NCBI GenBank assembly: GCA_018105865.1
Contig: CM030869.1
Span: 2,580,025 to 2,644,024, forward strand
Length of the DNA stretch: 64,000 bases
Origin: Metaphire vulgaris
Lineage: Eukaryota; Annelida; Clitellata; Crassiclitellata; Megascolecidae
Direction: 5' to 3'
The position numbers and the translations under genes were made by a program. Of this stretch, positions 57,800 through 64,000 are shown in pieces (the first letter of the stretch is position 1; each line of letters starts with the position of its first letter). Below the pieces are notes generated by a model. It was given only the letters and a program-made list of their open reading frames with translations. It was not told where the DNA came from and did no database searches.

Positions 57800-58600
57800 A
57801 CTTAACTGTTTGTTGATATGAACCAGGCAAAATAATGAAGTTGTCCTCAAAATATCAAAGAAAAAATCATGTGAGCCTAAGTTTAAAACGACAGGAGTTT
57901 CAGATAACCTGCAATTTTTGCATTTTTGCATTTGACCCGTGCAGAGTACAGTTTTACTAACGATGTTAAAACGTCAAATCTATCAAATACATGCAATTTA
58001 TTAGTTAATATTTATCTATACATGCACAAGGACAAAACAACGCATTTTTTAAAACATATATTAGCAGCGACAACACTGTCTTTTATTTAGACCGAAGGTC
58101 TTTCAAATGATCATTTTTATCTAATCGTACGGTTAGAAATAATGTTTAGAATCGTTATTAATTATTTCTGCCCGTTATCTAAGCCCCACCTATAGCACCA
58201 GATAAGACGAGTCGGTTGAGATTTAGACCTATGATTTGGCCGGACAAAGTCGAGATCTTCTATGGATCTAAGGATCTGTCTGGGTTTTTTTAATTTTACA
58301 AGGCCCAGGTCGGGTCTAACGAGCGGAGAAGCGACCTGTTTGCTTGCTCACCTGTCCGCGAAAGTCTTTTTGCGAAAACGGCTTTTAGACTTCAAAGGTA
58401 AGAGCGTCTCTATTTGAAAACTCAATATTGAGACAGACTGGACTGCTGCTAGAATCGTTAGCTGTTATTAAGCAGAACAATTCAAAAGCCATTGAACTAC
58501 AGCTAAAGTACCGTGCGATCTTCGTTATATATATATCAGTCACGTAAAGAGGTCTTCAATTTCTATAACGCTTTGATATTAACACACTTGTAACAAGACT
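57800..58600. other. Non-coding, nothing recognised
   Basis: Low-copy AT-rich DNA without exon-like frames, arrays or inverted termini that I could identify. Confidence 0.4.
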
Positions 58601-58624
58601 AGAGCTGTGTGCAGAGGACATGCC

Positions 58625-58700
58625 AAATGGCCGGGAATCGAACCCGGGTTGACGGTTCATCTAAGACAGGGCTCGCGCTCTACACCACCTGTAATTCGCG
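58625..58700 (-). mobile_element. tRNA-like sequence (SINE head or tRNA relic)
   Basis: On the minus strand, GGTGGTGTAGAGCGCGAG resembles box A. CCGGGTTCGATTCCCGG forms a perfect T-arm with box B. I could not pair an acceptor stem or a proper anticodon arm, so I do not call a functional tRNA. Confidence 0.6.
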
Positions 58701-58777
58701 CGATGACAGTCGAATGCGTCACCCATTTCTTACTTCAATCACTTTTCTGATGATGATGATGATAATAATAATAATAA

Positions 58778-59198
58778 TCTATAATATTAAGATTCTTATC
58801 TGATGTCTCTCTGTCTGTTACCTTCAGTTCTGATTGGTTGACTATTGGTAGACGGTTTAGACCGTTTACCCGTCGCGATGCGTTGGTGGGCGAGCGTTGA
58901 CTTCAATCGCGATGCGTTGGTGGGCGATGTTCGAAGACGACGTTGCTATTGGTAACAATTGTTCGTAGTCTAACACGGTTTAGTCGAGTCATTGCAGCGT
59001 CAGAGGGGTGGGCGTGCGACGACGTTGCTATTGGTAAAAATTGTTCGTAGCTTGAGGATCTTAACGTACATTTTAACGTATAATAATATTACGTGGCGCA
59101 GAGCTTGGCTAGGTGGCAATCATAAATAATAATTCAATGATTGGCTATTAATAATTGGAATAGCGAAGCGAGCGCGAGCGAAGCGAGCATCTTTCTAG
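58778..59198 (+). mobile_element. Non-autonomous Helitron-like element
   Basis: The element begins TCTATAATATTAAG and ends GCGAGCATCTTTCTAG. It is inserted exactly between A and T in an (AAT)n run that resumes after it, with no target duplication. TC start, CTRR-type end and A/T insertion are Helitron hallmarks. GAAGCGAGCGCGAGCGAAGC precedes the end. Two internal tandem modules occur (GCGATGCGTTGGTGGGCGA, and GACGACGTTGCTATTGGTAA). I do not see a clean terminal hairpin. No coding capacity. Confidence 0.8.
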
Positions 59199-59253
59199 TA
59201 ATAATAATAATAATAATAATCGATGAAAGCAAACAAGACACGCAATTTCTTCT

Positions 59254-59333
59254 TTAACCCCTTAACCGTGTATTTAACTGTAACTCAATGTAAAATGGAC
59301 GGATATATCCGGGATCCCCAGTTAAGGGGTTAA
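59254..59333. mobile_element. 80-bp TTAA-flanked palindromic MITE, copy 4 (inverted)
   Basis: It is very nearly the reverse complement of the copy at 7,572-7,651, including GGACGGATATATCCGGGATC. TTAA lies at both ends and the total is again 80 bp. Confidence 0.85.
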
Positions 59334-59429
59334 GCAGTCTTCTCTCGTGTTCTTACACACCCGGGGTTTTATTTGAAATGAGGTTCTAATAAAAGGGTAA
59401 AGTTAGTCACATATTCGAACGAGCGTAGG

Positions 59430-59705
59430 ATTTCCGGCGCTGATCTCCGTGTTCTAGGCAAGCAGCGACGCAGGTGGCTTACGTCATAAATCTAGAGTAG
59501 AGTAGGTTGCCATTACTTTCTTTACATCCGCGTTTTACCTTCGCAGCTCAACGCCGCGACCAATTTATCGACGCCTAAGGCGACGAACGGCTTGGTCGAT
59601 CGCCGGCAACACCAGACTCGATCCCTGGACGGTCACCCATCCAAGTACTAACCGCGCTCGACGTTGCTTAACTTCGGTGTTCTGGGGAAACCGGTCGCAC
59701 GGCGC
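59430..59705 (-). mobile_element. 5S-rRNA-headed SINE, copy 2, just upstream of SLCO gene 2
   Basis: On the minus strand, GAACACCGAAGTTAAGCAAC, GCGCGGTTAGTACTTGGATG and GGTGACCGTCC match the 5S internal control region. The body continues GCTGCGAAGGTAAAACGCGG, AGTAATGGCAACC and ACACGGAGATCAGCGCCGG. It ends about 80 bp before the start codon of the next gene, pointing away from it. Confidence 0.88.
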
Positions 59706-59783
59706 CAAATAGATTAATTACGTCTTTTGTCTATTCAATTAAACCGGAATTGTTGACGGTCTACGATTTTTTCCCCTAAGGAC

Positions 59784-63515
<3,732 letters not shown>

Positions 63516-63744
63516 GTAGGTGGCGCTCCCAGTGAGGGTCAAAAATATGGCCCGTTTAGTCGTCCGAACTCCCGTCCCCACACTGGAAGACGAACCAGTT
63601 TTTTTAGGTGGGGAGTGTATTTGCATCTATGCCGTTACAGTCTAAGGACGACCCACTTGGTGTTAAACATTTCATACAACTTAACTTACTTAACTTACAA
63701 GATACATTTGATTTAACGGGTCGCCAACAGAAGTACGTCACACT

Positions 63745-63931
63745 CAGGGATATTTTACACCTCTTAACACCCCAAACACCCCACCCCCGAATTTTAGACC
63801 AACACCCCCAACACCCCGTCCTCAATTTCAGCTATTGGATGCCCTTTTTTTGCTTGTCAGACTTTTTGACAGGGTACCACCAGAATTTACCGACATCTCC
63901 CCCAAAATTGATAACCATAGAAATAGCCCTG
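63745..63931. mobile_element. hAT-like MITE, family B
   Basis: CAGGGATATTTTACACC and AGAAATAGCCCTG bound 187 bp. The flanks are a perfect 8-bp duplication, GTCACACT. SLCO gene 2 intron 4. An AATC tail and CTTCTATAG start of a minus-strand SINE follow at the window end. Confidence 0.95.
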
Positions 63932-64000
63932 GTCACACTTGAGGGTGAGGGGCTTCTGGGAAAGTGTGACTGTTTCAATCAATCAATCAAACTTCTATAG

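Noticed and set aside
58625..58700. Functional tRNA gene
   Set aside because: The T-arm is perfect but the acceptor and anticodon stems could not be formed. The same applies at 47,683, 27,400, 41,050 and 9,400.
59620..59705. Functional 5S rRNA gene
   Set aside because: Only the internal-promoter half matches 5S and it is fused to a SINE body with no terminator. The copy at 40,500 is more diverged.

Overview
This is an animal (metazoan) nuclear genome window, almost certainly from an invertebrate. Genes are split by GT-AG introns. Coding DNA fills only about 5 kb of 64 kb. The rest is dense with short non-autonomous DNA transposons, SINEs and trinucleotide microsatellites. I cannot name the phylum from the sequence. 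No bacterial, viral or organellar gene was recognised.

Layout. (1) 1-4,500: a possible terminal exon of an unrecognised + strand gene (684-1152), a decayed LINE reverse-transcriptase tail (about 1,660-2,128, minus) and several MITEs. (2) 4,561-18,587, minus strand: a 16-coding-exon homologue of TAX1BP1/CALCOCO selective-autophagy receptors, with an N-terminal SKICH domain in two exons, a long coiled coil across ten or more short exons, and two C-terminal zinc fingers. One exon carries an apparent one-base frameshift, and two exon junctions do not agree in phase. (3) 18.6-39.6 kb: a long gene-free block of nested repeats and microsatellites, with a second LINE tail at about 20.27-20.58 kb. (4) 39,636-53,895, + strand: a complete ten-exon organic anion transporter (OATP/SLCO). 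All nine junctions agree in phase and the product is 680 residues. (5) 53.9-59.7 kb: a CpG-rich segment with an unassigned minus-strand ORF beginning at an AAGATGGCGGAC context, more MITEs, and a Helitron-like element. (6) 59,784 to beyond the window end, + strand: a second, tandem OATP/SLCO gene, of which four exons (288 codons) are present.

The transporters presumably move amphipathic organic anions across the plasma membrane, and the TAX1BP1-like protein presumably links ubiquitinated cargo to autophagosomes. Nothing in the sequence ties the two functions together; they are simply neighbours.

The most distinctive content is the mobile DNA. Several hAT-like MITE families can be delimited to the base, because many copies keep perfect 8-bp target-site duplications and several sit inside one another. 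Four 80-bp TTAA-flanked palindromes share the same length. 5S-rRNA-headed and tRNA-headed SINEs appear to share one body. Trinucleotide and tetranucleotide arrays repeatedly start at the ends of dispersed repeats and often abut splice acceptors. An inverted-repeat element at 41.7-42.8 kb carries a degenerate RING-finger coding segment that is easy to miss because it has no ATG.
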